This document shows, piece by piece, positions 53,658 to 63,691 of a stretch of DNA of 64,000 bases; position 1 is the stretch's first letter; each line of letters starts with the position of its first letter. Location: contig NC_018518.1 of assembly GCF_000306945.1 (NCBI RefSeq), forward strand, positions 2,728,001-2,792,000, read 5' to 3'. The position numbers and the translations under genes are program-made. Source of the DNA: Bordetella pertussis 18323 (GTDB lineage: Bacteria; Pseudomonadota; Gammaproteobacteria; Burkholderiales; Burkholderiaceae_B). The notes under the pieces were generated by a model. That model made no database searches. It was not told where the DNA came from and saw nothing but the letters and a program-made list of their open reading frames with translations.

Positions 53658-55862
53658 ATGCCAGATCCCGCTCACTTCTCCCCGGCGCATTCGCGCCGTT
53701 TGCGTTTCTTTGCCCACGTTCTGCACCTGCTCGGCGCACTCTTTACCCAGCACGCCCTGGCCCAGGAAGCGCGAACGGGGAACGATATCGCTCAGTTGCC
53801 CGCCATAAGCGTCACGGGTCGTGAGATTTCCGACCTCACCGAGGGTACAAACGCCTACACAACCGAGGCCATGAGCACGGCCACGGGCCTGACACTCTCG
53901 CCACGCGAAACACCACAATCCGTCAGTGTGGTCACCCGACAGCAGATCGAGGATCAGGGCCTCACCGACACCGGCGCCATCCTGGCGACCGCGCCAGGGA
54001 TTTCCGTCACGCGCAGCGACAGCAACCGCTATTCATTCTCGGCCCGCGGCTTCACCATCGACAACTTCCAGTTTGACGGCCTGGTATCGCCCATCCTGAG
54101 CCAATGGAACTATGGTTCGACCGATATGGACGCCGCCATCTACGATCACGTGGAAATCGTACGTGGCGCCACAGGCCTGATGACAGGCTCGGGCAATCCT
54201 TCAGCCGCCGTGAACTTCGTGCGCAAGCGTCCCTTGCGTGAGTTCGCGGCTACGTTCAATGCGAGTGTCGGCAGCTGGGACTATGTGCGCGGCGATGCCG
54301 ACATCTCCGTGCCCATCACGGAAGACGGCAGAATACGGTCACGCTTGGTGGCCGCCTACAGTCAGGGCGACAGCTATGTGCACTTTTTAGATACGCGCCG
54401 GCGCACATTCTATGGCGTGGTCAGCGCCGATCTGACGCCGGATACGGTGCTGACGACCAGCGTGGAGTACCAGCACAACCACAGCAATGGGTTTGGCAGC
54501 GGCTTTCCGCTGTTCTATAGCGACGGTTCGCGCACCGATTTCAACCGCTCGGTGGCCAACAACGCTCCCTGGGCCCGGCAGGATACCGAAGCCACCACCT
54601 ATTTCGTGGACCTCACGCACCGCTTCACCAATGACTGGAAGCTGCGCGCGGCCTATAGCCACACTGATGGCCGCTATCTCATGAAACATGTGTACCGGGG
54701 CGGCTACCCCGATCGCCATACTGGCATCATCGCTGCCCCCCCTGCATTTTCCAACTACGACGGCAACCTCGATCGGGATGACATCCATTTTTCCTTGTCC
54801 GCTCCTTTCGAGGCCTTCGGCCTGCGCCACGAAGTTGCCCTGGGCTGGATGAGCATCGACAACCATAGCGACATCCAGCGATACGCAATGGTCGGACCGG
54901 CCCCAGCCATCGGCAGCTTCTTCGACTGGCGCCGCGCCCACATCCAAGAGCCCAGCTGGGCCGACACGCTGTCGCCCGCCGACGACGTGCGCACCAAGCA
55001 GACCGGCGCCTATCTGGTCGGCCGGTTTGCACTAGCCGAACCCCTGCACCTCATCGTGGGCGACCGTTGGAGCGACTGGAAAACCAAACAGATGTATTTT
55101 GGCTCGCGCCGCGAATACAGGATCAAGAATCAGTTCACCCCCTATGCCGGTCTGACCTACGACATCAACGACACCTACACGGCGTACGCCAGCTATACGG
55201 AGATCTTCCAGCCGCAGAACGCGCGCGACACCAGCGGCGGCATTCTTCCTCCCATCAAAGGCAAGAGCTATGAGCTGGGTCTGAAGGCAGCCTATCTGGA
55301 GGGACGGCTCAATACCTCCGCCGCGCTCTTTCAGACGCGGCAGGATAACCTGGCCCAGGTCATCCCGGGCTCATCCATTCCGGGCTTTCCGAACATGCAG
55401 GCCTCACGTGCCGCCTCCGGCGCCAAGGTCGAGGGGATAGACCTGGAGGCCAGCGGCCAGATCCTGCCCGACTGGAACATCGGCGCCAGCTATACACACT
55501 TCACCACCAAGGACGCCAGCGGCAACCCCATCAACACCAATCATCCGCGCAGCCTGTTCAAGCTCTACACCACGTACCGCCTGCCGGGCGCCCTGCACCG
55601 GCTTACCGTGGGCGGCGGCGTTGACTGGCAAAGTCGCATGTACCAGGCCGCAGCCAGTCCGCGCGGCAATGTCGAAGTCGAACAGGACAGCTACGCACTC
55701 GTGAGCCTCATGGCGCGCTTCGACTTTAACAAAAAACTGTCGGCAACACTGAACGTGAACAATCTGTTCGACAAAAAGTACTACGATCAGATCGGCTTCT
55801 ACAGCCAGGGTTGGTGGGGTGCGCCACGCAATGTAATGCTCAACTTGCGGGCGCAGTATTGA
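53658..55862 (+). CDS. fauA: TonB-dependent ferric alcaligin receptor FauA
   Basis: FauA is the outer-membrane receptor for ferric alcaligin. The 734 residues have a signal peptide (LLGALFTQHALAQ), an N-terminal extension, the plug domain (RETPQSVSVVTRQQIEDQGL, VEIVRGATGLMTGSGNPSAA) and a 22-strand barrel that ends in an aromatic residue (LNLRAQY). The plug starts PQSVSVV as in FhuE/FpvA-like receptors. The region between TLSP and the signal peptide could hold a short signalling-type extension but is too short for a full STN domain. Its terminator follows at 55939. Confidence 0.96.
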   Translation: MPDPAHFSPAHSRRLRFFAHVLHLLGALFTQHALAQEARTGNDIAQLPAISVTGREISDLTEGTNAYTTEAMSTATGLTLSPRETPQSVSVVTRQQIEDQGLTDTGAILATAPGISVTRSDSNRYSFSARGFTIDNFQFDGLVSPILSQWNYGSTDMDAAIYDHVEIVRGATGLMTGSGNPSAAVNFVRKRPLREFAATFNASVGSWDYVRGDADISVPITEDGRIRSRLVAAYSQGDSYVHFLDTRRRTFYGVVSADLTPDTVLTTSVEYQHNHSNGFGSGFPLFYSDGSRTDFNRSVANNAPWARQDTEATTYFVDLTHRFTNDWKLRAAYSHTDGRYLMKHVYRGGYPDRHTGIIAAPPAFSNYDGNLDRDDIHFSLSAPFEAFGLRHEVALGWMSIDNHSDIQRYAMVGPAPAIGSFFDWRRAHIQEPSWADTLSPADDVRTKQTGAYLVGRFALAEPLHLIVGDRWSDWKTKQMYFGSRREYRIKNQFTPYAGLTYDINDTYTAYASYTEIFQPQNARDTSGGILPPIKGKSYELGLKAAYLEGRLNTSAALFQTRQDNLAQVIPGSSIPGFPNMQASRAASGAKVEGIDLEASGQILPDWNIGASYTHFTTKDASGNPINTNHPRSLFKLYTTYRLPGALHRLTVGGGVDWQSRMYQAAASPRGNVEVEQDSYALVSLMARFDFNKKLSATLNVNNLFDKKYYDQIGFYSQGWWGAPRNVMLNLRAQY

Positions 55863-55938
55863 AGTGGTCCGGCCAGCCTGGAGGGCCCGACCCGCGATAG
55901 TGGATCGGTGACCAGATCAGGGCTGCCGAAATACCCAG

Positions 55939-55976
55939 GAAACCCCTGTAGAACCGAGCGTCTGCGGGGTTTTTCT
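55939..55976 (+). terminator. Terminator after fauA
   Basis: GAAACCCC and GGGGTTTTTC form the arms of a hairpin around a 19-base loop, followed by TTTTTCTTT. It is the first terminator-like structure after fauA. Confidence 0.65.
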
Positions 55977-56156
55977 TTCGGGTTTGGCCTCAGAACGCCA
56001 CCGACGGATTGGCCGTCACGCCATGGTCCCAGGCGATGGGCGCGTCCGCCACCGTGAAGGCAGCCCCCCCTGGCAATGCTGCGTGGCCGGCGCCGGCTTG
56101 CGTGGCGGCGCAAAAGCGCGGACACTGGCTGCGCCCCGATGGCCGCGAGGAAGAAC

Positions 56157-56816
56157 ATGGGTAATTTCGTGTCGGAGATCCTGTTTGGCTACACGACGCT
56201 CATCAGCATCATCAACCCGCTGGGCCTGGCCTTCGTCTTCCTGAACAAGACCGCCACGCTCACGCCCGAGGAACGCGCCCGGCTGGCCTACAGCGTGGCG
56301 TTCAACGCGATGTTCCTGCTGCTGGTGACGTTTTTCATCGGCGCCTACATCCTGCACTTGTTCGGCATTTCGCTGGAGGCGCTGCGCGTGGCGGGCGGCC
56401 TGTCGGTGGCCGTGTCCGGCTGGGCCATGCTCAACGCCCCGGAGCCGCACCCGCAGGCCCAGGCGCTGCAGCAGATCACGCCCAGCATGGCGCGCGAGAT
56501 GGTGTTCTTCCCGCTCACCATGCCCCTGACCACCGGCCCGGGCACGGTCGCGGCGACCATCGCCCTGAGCGCCAACCGCACCAACGAATTGCGCGACTTC
56601 CTGCTGGCCAGCCTGGCGTCGGTCCTGATCACCATGGCGGTAGCCGCCACGGTATATCTCGCCTATAGCCGAGCCGGCACGCTGGCGCGCTACCTGGGCG
56701 CGGACGGCACCCGCATCGTCACCCGGGTATCGGCGTTCCTGCTGCTGTGCGTGGGCGTGCAGATCATGCTGACCGGGCTGGAGCAATTCCTGCGTCCGAT
56801 CATCGGCCACGGCTGA
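56157..56816 (+). CDS. MarC-family integral membrane protein
   Basis: This 219-residue protein has six predicted membrane segments in the MarC pattern (LFGYTTLISIINPLGLAFVF, MVFFPLTMPLTTGPGTVAAT, ADGTRIVTRVSAFLLLCVGV). MarC proteins are widespread inner-membrane proteins of unknown function: the old link to multiple antibiotic resistance has not held. I chose the ATG at 56157 (MGNFVSEIL) with GAGGAAG upstream. An in-frame ATG 18 bases earlier is possible. It lies about 180 bases past the fauA terminator and is not part of the alcaligin locus. Confidence 0.9.
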   Translation: MGNFVSEILFGYTTLISIINPLGLAFVFLNKTATLTPEERARLAYSVAFNAMFLLLVTFFIGAYILHLFGISLEALRVAGGLSVAVSGWAMLNAPEPHPQAQALQQITPSMAREMVFFPLTMPLTTGPGTVAATIALSANRTNELRDFLLASLASVLITMAVAATVYLAYSRAGTLARYLGADGTRIVTRVSAFLLLCVGVQIMLTGLEQFLRPIIGHG

Positions 56817-56823
56817 AGCGGCG

Positions 56824-57030
56824 TCAGGCAGCCTGCCCGTCGGCCGCGGGGCGCTCGCCACAGGCGCCGACGCCGGCGTAAATGCGCTTGGGTCTCCAGA
56901 TGCGGCAGGCATGATCCAGGTCCTTGCCCTGGTCCAGAAACCTGACGAATCCCATCGCCTGCTCTATCGACAGGAACTCATAGCGCCTGTCACCGTACCA
57001 GACCGATCGACCTTCACGCGTCGCGCCCAC
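56824..57030 (-). CDS. Small hypothetical protein
   Basis: A 68-residue frame from a GTG at 57030. The central part (VWYGDRRYEFLSIEQAMGFV, RFLDQGKDLDHACRIWRP) looks like a compact folded protein and not a shadow frame, but I recognise no family. No strong ribosome site is seen. A Crp-like palindrome lies 29 bases upstream of the start. It ends eight bases from the stop of marC. Confidence 0.5.
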   Translation of the reverse strand: MGATREGRSVWYGDRRYEFLSIEQAMGFVRFLDQGKDLDHACRIWRPKRIYAGVGACGERPAADGQAA

Positions 57031-57058
57031 CTACCCGCCCCTGTGTGCAAAATAAGAC

Positions 57059-57072
57059 GTGACATATATCAC
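57059..57072. promoter_or_regulatory. Crp/Fnr-type palindrome
   Basis: GTGACATATATCAC has GTGA/TCAC arms spaced by six bases, the half-site arrangement of a Crp-family binding site. It is 29 bases before the small leftward gene and about 300 bases before the cyclase gene. Confidence 0.4.
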
Positions 57073-57233
57073 ACTCTTGCGATGGGCCGCTTCCTGCCGC
57101 CAGGCGGCGATAACTCAGCTCGCCCTGCCGGGCGAACACTTCGAGAGAACCAGCGCATGCGCGCAAGGCCGGCGAAGGCGATGGACGCTACGTTGAAGCA
57201 GCCTGAAAAGCGGGAAATCGCGTATTGACAATT

Positions 57234-57321
57234 GTTGACAGCCGAACCGTAGAGGTTTCAAGCAAAACGCCGTAGCCTACGCTTGGTGGTGGGATCGACA
57301 TCCCACCGGTAACGGAAACCC
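57234..57321 (+). promoter_or_regulatory. Structured leader of the diguanylate cyclase gene, possible riboswitch
   Basis: Hairpins visible are AACC-GTAGA-GGTT (57245-57257), CAAGC/GCTTG (57259-57285) enclosing GCCGTAGCCTACG, and a perfect GGTGGGAT-CGAC-ATCCCACC (57288-57307). The order ACAGCCGAACC, hairpin, GCAAAACGCC, GCCTA is loosely similar to conserved pieces of the GEMM-I cyclic-di-GMP riboswitch. The 3' part does not match it well, so this remains a structured-leader call. Confidence 0.35.
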
Positions 57322-57368
57322 CTGCTCCGAAAAACAACATGCGACTTATCAGAACCGGAGGGATTGCG

Positions 57369-58124
57369 ATGGCGAGGCTGGACAACGCCGACGCCACATC
57401 CATGACCGGGCGTCCGCCACTCATCATGAACGATCAGCGCAAGTCCTCGCGTGCCAGCTGCCGTGCCAGCGCCAATTACCTGCGCGCCGAAGCGGCCCTG
57501 CCCCGGCGCCGCTATCCGCAGCCGCCGGTATCCGGCGCCGCGACGCTGCAGGAACTGCAGGCGCAGGTCGACACGCTCGAGCTGGAAAATGCGCGGCTGC
57601 GCCGCCTGGCGCTGACCGACGACCTGACCGGGGCGTACAACCGGCGCTACTTCGCCACCATGCTGCGCGATGCGCTGCGCGAACGCGTGCGCGGCGGCGG
57701 GCTGGCGCTGTGCCTGTTCGATATCGACAATTTCAAGACCATCAACGACCGCCACGGCCACTTCGCGGGCGACTACCTGCTGCGCCGCGTGGCGCTGGCG
57801 GCGCGCCGCTGCATGCGCCGCACCAGCGACGACCTGTGCCGGGTGGGCGGCGACGAGTTCGCCGCGGTGCTGTCGGCGCCCAGCGCGTCGGCGGCGCTGG
57901 CGCAGGCCCAGCGCGTGCTCGACGCGATACGCGCCATTGCGCCGCTGGACACGCCGCACGGGCCGCGCCATGTCACGGCCACCTTCGGTCTGGCGTGGAT
58001 CGCTCCCGGCGTCTCGTTGACCTGGGAGCAGGCCTACAGCGATGCGGACCGGGCGCTCTACCGGGCCAAGCAGGCCGGCAAGAATCGCCTGCACCTGATC
58101 GCCAGCCGCACGGCTGGCGCATAA
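57369..58124 (+). CDS. Diguanylate cyclase (GGDEF domain)
   Basis: This 251-residue cytoplasmic protein makes cyclic-di-GMP from GTP. A short coiled coil (LQELQAQVDTLELENARLRR) precedes the GGDEF domain (LTDDLTGAYNRRYFATML, LCLFDIDNFKTINDRHGH). The active site is RVGGDEF, and the inhibitory I-site RTSD lies exactly five residues before GGDEF, so product inhibition is expected. There is no sensor domain or membrane segment. The ATG at 57369 has GGAGGG six bases upstream, favoured over an ATG 30 bases earlier. Confidence 0.93.
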   Translation: MARLDNADATSMTGRPPLIMNDQRKSSRASCRASANYLRAEAALPRRRYPQPPVSGAATLQELQAQVDTLELENARLRRLALTDDLTGAYNRRYFATMLRDALRERVRGGGLALCLFDIDNFKTINDRHGHFAGDYLLRRVALAARRCMRRTSDDLCRVGGDEFAAVLSAPSASAALAQAQRVLDAIRAIAPLDTPHGPRHVTATFGLAWIAPGVSLTWEQAYSDADRALYRAKQAGKNRLHLIASRTAGA

Positions 58125-58139
58125 CGGCCCGCGGGCCGG

Positions 58140-58394
58140 TCAGCCTTCCTGGCTGATGACCGGCGGTTCGATCCAGAAAAAACGTTCGCCCTGGCGGATC
58201 ATGCTGGCGACGCCTTCGGGCTCCACGCGGTAGTCGGTACCCATCAACGTCGCGCCGCCATCTTCATGGATATGAATGATGGCCAACGGATCGTTTTCCA
58301 TGGTGTACCAGTAGTACCCGGGCTTGAGGTCGTGGGTCGTCCTGGACGAAACGCCAGTGTCCCCCAGGGGGCGATTGCGCGCATACTGCCACAC
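58140..58394 (-). CDS. Small hypothetical protein
   Basis: An 84-residue frame from a GTG at 58394. The region LKPGYYWYTMENDPLAIIHI, then HEDGGATLMGTDYRVEPEG and RQGERFFWIEPP, looks like a small beta-rich domain with conserved aromatic residues. No known family recognised. Its presumed start abuts the ATG of the divergent ASCH-like gene at 58395, so one of the two starts may be further inside. Confidence 0.5.
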   Translation of the reverse strand: MWQYARNRPLGDTGVSSRTTHDLKPGYYWYTMENDPLAIIHIHEDGGATLMGTDYRVEPEGVASMIRQGERFFWIEPPVISQEG

Positions 58395-58910
58395 ATGACA
58401 CCCGGCCCGCGTACGTCACCGCTCGTGTTCGCGAGCGCGTCGATACAAGCCATCAAGGCCGGCAAGCAGCGGCAGACGCGCCGGATCGTCAAGCCGCAGC
58501 CCCCGCCGGCCGCCACGCTTTGGTACTGCGACCCCGCGCACGCCGAACGCTGGATCGCCGCCACGGCTCGCCCGGATGACGCGACCCCCGCACAGACCGT
58601 ATCGAAATGGCTGGTATGTCCCTACGGCAAGCCAGGCGACCTGATCGACCTGGCCCACGAATCGGGCCAGCCGTTCGGGCGGGCCATCCTGATGGGGGTG
58701 CGCATCCAGCGCCTGCAGGCCATCAACGAGGCCGACGCGGCGGCCGAAGGCTTCGCCGCCGCATCCCGGCTGGATGAATTCCTGCCGGAAACCCCGCCCC
58801 AGGCCGCGTTTGCGCTGGCCTGGTGCGAACGCTACGGCGCGCGCGCCTGGGCGGCCAACCCCTGGGTATGGGTGCTGGAATTCCGTCTGCTGAACCAGAA
58901 CGGGCATTGA
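58395..58910 (+). CDS. Phage-like ASCH-domain protein
   Basis: This 171-residue protein has the layout of a family common in phages and prophages: FASASIQAIKAGKQRQTRRI with the TRR-VKPQP start, a CPYGKPGDLIDLAHE segment, ILMGVRIQRLQAINEADAAA followed by EGF, and the ending WCERYGARAWAANPWVWVLEF. These resemble ASCH-fold proteins thought to bind RNA. The usual WVRE-like motif after PGD is changed to IDLAHE, so it may be divergent. No other phage genes are next to it. The start at 58395 lacks a strong ribosome site. Confidence 0.65.
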   Translation: MTPGPRTSPLVFASASIQAIKAGKQRQTRRIVKPQPPPAATLWYCDPAHAERWIAATARPDDATPAQTVSKWLVCPYGKPGDLIDLAHESGQPFGRAILMGVRIQRLQAINEADAAAEGFAAASRLDEFLPETPPQAAFALAWCERYGARAWAANPWVWVLEFRLLNQNGH

Positions 58911-59182
58911 TCCTCGTGGCGGACGGGCCACGCAAGGTGTGGAAATGTAACCCCACCTGGGGCCCGCCTTGGCTCCCCCCGCGTTTCAACCCATTTCAAA
59001 GCCGCGCCCGCCCCAGCGGGACAAATTTGCCGCAACGCAGCAAACGCCGGCGTCCCGGACTGCGGGCGGTTGCGGATTGTCGCCATTGCGGGGGCTGTTT
59101 TCACAAATTTACGCGCAAAACAGCCGAGAATAGGCCCGTCGATTAGTCAACTTGGCTGCACGCGCAGCAAGGCAGGTGAAAA

Positions 59183-59500
59183 ATGAAAAAGTGGTTCGTT
59201 GCTGCCGGCATCGGCGCTGCCGGACTCATGCTCTCCAGCGCCGCCCTGGCCCGTGTGGATATCGGGGTGTCGATCGGCATTCCGGGCGTGGTGTACCCGG
59301 CGCCCGTGTATGTGGCGCCCGCCCCGGTGTATGCCCCGCCGCCCGTGGTGCACTACCCGGCGCCGGTCTATGTGCGCCCGCAGGTGGTGTATCCGGCGCC
59401 CGTCTACTATGGCGGCCCCCGCTACTACAAGGGCCATCGGCACTATGACCGCGGCCATCGCGGCCACCGCGGCCATGGCCGCGGCCACTGGCGCGATTGA
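59183..59500 (+). CDS. Small exported Val-Tyr-Pro-Ala-Pro repeat protein
   Basis: The 105-residue product has a signal peptide (VAAGIGAAGLMLSSAALA, cleavage before RVDIG). The mature part is made of imperfect (V)YPAPVY/VYAPPP repeats, for example VVYPAPVYVAPAPVYAPPPV, and ends in a His/Gly/Arg-rich tail (GHRGHRGHGRGHWRD). Similar small Pro/Tyr/His-rich exported proteins are common in betaproteobacteria. The function is unknown, and metal binding by the tail is only a guess. AGGTG precedes the ATG. A terminator follows. Confidence 0.8.
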   Translation: MKKWFVAAGIGAAGLMLSSAALARVDIGVSIGIPGVVYPAPVYVAPAPVYAPPPVVHYPAPVYVRPQVVYPAPVYYGGPRYYKGHRHYDRGHRGHRGHGRGHWRD

Positions 59501-59523
59501 CCGGCGATCGCCGCAAATCAATG

Positions 59524-59554
59524 AAAAAGCCGCCCGGATGGGCGGCCTTTTTTT
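59524..59554 (+). terminator. Rho-independent terminator
   Basis: GCCGCCC-GGAT-GGGCGGC followed by CTTTTTTT, 24 bases after the exported repeat protein gene. The A run on the other side may let it serve the leftward small genes as well. Confidence 0.9.
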
Positions 59555-59569
59555 GCGGCACGGCTGGGT

Positions 59570-59722
59570 TCAGGCCTGTTCGGCCGGGACCTTGGCGGCT
59601 GGCGCGGCCGTTTGCCCCTCGGCGGGCTTGTCGCTGCGCATGGCGTCAAGCCAGCGGCGCGGCGCGCTGGAGGCCTTCCACCAGCCGTTATGCGGACGCG
59701 TGTGCGAATTCCGGTTCACCAT
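59570..59722 (-). CDS. Small hypothetical protein overlapping the next gene
   Basis: A 50-residue frame from the ATG at 59722 (MVNRNSHTRPHNGWWKASSA), ending AAPAAKVPAEQA. GGAG lies nine bases upstream. It overlaps the end of the larger leftward frame by 35 bases in another register, as translationally coupled genes do. No family recognised. Confidence 0.4.
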   Translation of the reverse strand: MVNRNSHTRPHNGWWKASSAPRRWLDAMRSDKPAEGQTAAPAAKVPAEQA

Positions 59723-59936
59723 TGAAACGTACTCCATTGATTCTTTCAAAGATCTGCTGGCTCGTTCGCTCGGCGTCCTCGCGGTCCTGGTAAGAAACCT
59801 GGCCCGGCACCGTCCAGCATTTCTCGGGCGCATTGCCGCCAACGCGGCGCGTGCAGATCTGCACGCTGTACTGATTGCCCTCTTCCTGAACGACGGTACA
59901 CCTGACGCGAAAATCGCCAATCATTCGCGAAGTCAT
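59688..59936 (-). CDS. Small hypothetical protein
   Basis: An 82-residue frame from the ATG at 59936 with AAGGAAG seven bases upstream. It has mixed strands and helices, with two cysteines (RVRCTVVQEEGNQYSVQICT) and a charged C-terminal helix (QDREDAERTSQQIFERI). No signal peptide and no family recognised. The good ribosome site and even amino-acid composition support a real gene. Confidence 0.65.
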   Translation of the reverse strand: MTSRMIGDFRVRCTVVQEEGNQYSVQICTRRVGGNAPEKCWTVPGQVSYQDREDAERTSQQIFERINGVRFNGEPEFAHASA

Positions 59937-60163
59937 AAAACAGCTTCCTTTATTGAAATGAAGGGGACGTGTTGCCAGGCGATATTTTGCCGTAGATATG
60001 GCCCTGTTTATTGCCGGTACACATTTATTCACATCAACTTAGGCTGTTCTACGGAGATTACCTGCCAAAAGCGACAAATTTGTGGCTAACCCGGGAAAAC
60101 CCCCGGCCGCGTTTGTACCAGTTGCGCGCCGTTGCAATACGCGCATGGCGGCCCGCCGAAATG

Positions 60164-60190
60164 AAAAACGGAACCCGCGGGTTCCGTTTC
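60164..60190 (-). terminator. Rho-independent terminator after serS
   Basis: Leftward, AAACGGAACCCGCGGGTTCC with the closing arm GTTT is a perfect hairpin followed by TTTTC. It lies 25 bases after the serS stop. Confidence 0.9.
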
Positions 60191-60214
60191 TGGTTCACGT
60201 GCGGCGCGGCCGTC

Positions 60215-61576
<1,362 letters not shown>

Positions 61577-61616
61577 TCAGTAAGGGTTGGCATTCACGGC
61601 GGCGGCGGTCGCGCCG

Positions 61617-62957
61617 CTACCGTTTCCTGGCGCGTTCCTGGGCGTCAAGCTCATCCAGGAATGCCAGCTTCTGCTGGATTTTAGCCTCCAGCCCCCGGTC
61701 GGTCGGCCGGTAGAAGGTGGGATTGAGGCCGTCGGGGAAATATTGCTCGTCCGCGGCATAGGCATGCGGCTGGTCGTGGGCATAGCGATATGCCTTGCCA
61801 TGGCCGAGCTGCTTCATCAGCTTGGTGGGCGCATTGCGCAGATGCAAGGGCACCGGCGCGCTGCCATGCTCGGCCGCGAACTTGCGCGCGGCGTTGTACG
61901 CGTTGTAGACCGCATTGGACTTGGCCGCACAGGCCATGTAGACCACCGCCTGCGCCAGCGCCAGCTCGCCTTCGGGCGAACCCAGGCGTTCGTAGATGTC
62001 GGCGCCGTTGACGGCCAGCTCGGTGGCGCGCGGATCGGCCAGGCCGATATCCTCGATCGCCATGCGCACCAGGCGGCGCGCCAGGTACTTGGGATCGGCG
62101 CCGCCGTCGAGCATGCGGGCCAGCCAGTACAGCGCTGCGTCCGGGTCGGAGCCACGCACCGACTTGTGCAGCGCGCTGATCTGGTCGTAGAAGGCGTCGC
62201 CCCCCTTGTCGAAACGGCGCAGGTTCTGCGACAGCGAGGTTTCCAGCCAGGCCGCGTCGACGCTGTCGCGCCCGGCGGCCTGGGCGGACTCGGCCACCAC
62301 CTCGACCGCGCTGATCAGGCGGCGCGCATCGCCGTCGGCCCAGGCCGCCAATTGCTCGCGCGCCTCGGCCTCGAAGCGGATCTGCTGCCCGTCCTCCAGG
62401 CCCTCGTTGAGCGCGGCGACGGCGCGGTCGACCAGCTGCATCAACTCCTCGGCCGACAGCGACTGCAGCACGTAGACGCGCGCCCGCGACAGCAGCGCCG
62501 AGTTGACCTCGAAGGAAGGGTTCTCGGTGGTGGCGCCGATGAAGGTGAACAGGCCGCTTTCCACATACGGCAGGAAGGCGTCCTGCTGCGATTTGTTGAA
62601 GCGATGCACCTCGTCGACGAACAGGATCGTGCGGCGCCCCTGCCCTTGCGCGACCTGGGCGGTCACCACTGCGTCGCGAATGTCCTTGACGCCGCCCAGC
62701 ACGGCCGAAATGGCGATGAACTGCGCATCGAAGCCGTCTGCCATCAGGCGCGCGAGGGTGGTCTTGCCCACGCCGGGCGGGCCCCAGAAGATCATCGAAT
62801 GCGGCCGCCCGGAGTCGAACGCGACGCGCAGCGGTTTGTCCGGCCCCAGCAGATGCGACTGCCCGACCACATCGGACAGCGTACGGGGCCGCAGGCGTTC
62901 GGCCAGCGGCACATAGGGCCGATGGGCCGGATCGGAGGCGAACAGGTCGTTGCTCAT
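61617..62957 (-). CDS. rarA: Replication-associated recombination protein RarA (MgsA)
   Basis: This 446-residue clamp-loader-like AAA+ ATPase acts at stalled replication forks. Walker A is [15 protein letters not shown], Walker B is [19 protein letters not shown], sensor 1 is [14 protein letters not shown], and the C-terminal tetramerisation domain has [20 protein letters not shown], then [11 protein letters not shown]. Length is normal. It sits 46 bases upstream of serS, on the same strand. Confidence 0.97.
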   Translation of the reverse strand: MSNDLFASDPAHRPYVPLAERLRPRTLSDVVGQSHLLGPDKPLRVAFDSGRPHSMIFWGPPGVGKTTLARLMADGFDAQFIAISAVLGGVKDIRDAVVTAQVAQGQGRRTILFVDEVHRFNKSQQDAFLPYVESGLFTFIGATTENPSFEVNSALLSRARVYVLQSLSAEELMQLVDRAVAALNEGLEDGQQIRFEAEAREQLAAWADGDARRLISAVEVVAESAQAAGRDSVDAAWLETSLSQNLRRFDKGGDAFYDQISALHKSVRGSDPDAALYWLARMLDGGADPKYLARRLVRMAIEDIGLADPRATELAVNGADIYERLGSPEGELALAQAVVYMACAAKSNAVYNAYNAARKFAAEHGSAPVPLHLRNAPTKLMKQLGHGKAYRYAHDQPHAYAADEQYFPDGLNPTFYRPTDRGLEAKIQQKLAFLDELDAQERARKR

Positions 62958-63058
62958 GGACAGCAGGAAAAAAACACGGGCGGATCCAACGCGCATTACA
63001 CCATGCGGCGGCCTTGGCCCGCAGGATTGCCCTGCGCGCGACGCAGAGCGTCGCGGCC

Positions 63059-63691
63059 CTACATCTTCACCACGTCCACTCCCTGAGGCGGGGTGAACTG
63101 GAATTCGGAGGCCGGCACGGCGCCGGGCAGCAGGTTGGACAGCTCGACGCGCGTGGTCTGCCCGAAGGCGTCGACCAGTTCGATGCGCGCGGGCTGGTTG
63201 TCGCGCAAGCCGATATCGACCTGCGAGAAACCCGCGTCGGCGTTGCGCGGCTTGGCGCGCAGCCATTGCAGGCCGTCGCGGTCGGGCAGCGCGCTGACGG
63301 CAAACGCCTGGCTCAGCTGGCCCGCGCCGAACAGGATGGCGGCGGGCGACGTGCCGATGGCCTGATCGACCTGGCGCACGGTGACCTGCGCCAGGTCCGG
63401 GTCGTACTGGAAAACCTGCTTGCCATCGGACACGATGAGTTGCTCGTACGGCAGCTGGACGGCCCACTTGAACTTGCCCGGGCGCTGGAACGCGAAAGTG
63501 CCGCTTTGCGCGGGCTGGGTGGCGCCCTGCGGGCTGACGGTCGATTGCTTGAACGAGCCGGTGGCGCCCTTGACGGTGGCCACGAAGGTGTCGAGCTGCT
63601 CCTGGGCCGTGGCGGCCCAGGCCGGCGCGGCGGCCAGGGCCGCCACGGCGAAAACGGCAAGCGCGCCGGCGGCGCGGCGGATCATGTGCAT
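63059..63691 (-). CDS. lolA: Outer-membrane lipoprotein carrier protein LolA
   Basis: LolA carries lipoproteins across the periplasm from LolCDE to LolB. The 210-residue precursor has a signal peptide ([18 protein letters not shown], cleavage before ATAQ). The mature protein shows [46 protein letters not shown] and [12 protein letters not shown], typical of LolA. The start ATG overlaps the ftsK stop by one base (TGATG), and GAGGAAG lies five bases before it. Confidence 0.96.
   Translation of the reverse strand: MHMIRRAAGALAVFAVAALAAAPAWAATAQEQLDTFVATVKGATGSFKQSTVSPQGATQPAQSGTFAFQRPGKFKWAVQLPYEQLIVSDGKQVFQYDPDLAQVTVRQVDQAIGTSPAAILFGAGQLSQAFAVSALPDRDGLQWLRAKPRNADAGFSQVDIGLRDNQPARIELVDAFGQTTRVELSNLLPGAVPASEFQFTPPQGVDVVKM

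Larger units (their letters stand above)
57031..57368. other. Intergenic region with palindrome and structured leader
   Basis: This 338-base gap lies between divergent genes. It contains a Crp/Fnr-like palindrome (57059-57072) and a set of nested hairpins (57234-57321) before the diguanylate cyclase. No other coding region is convincing. Confidence 0.55.

Noticed and set aside
55863..56156. Right attachment site of an alcaligin island matching the tRNA-Ser 3' end
   Set aside because: No copy of the tRNA 3' sequence (GGGTTCGAATCCCACC) is found after fauA, and no integrase gene is present.
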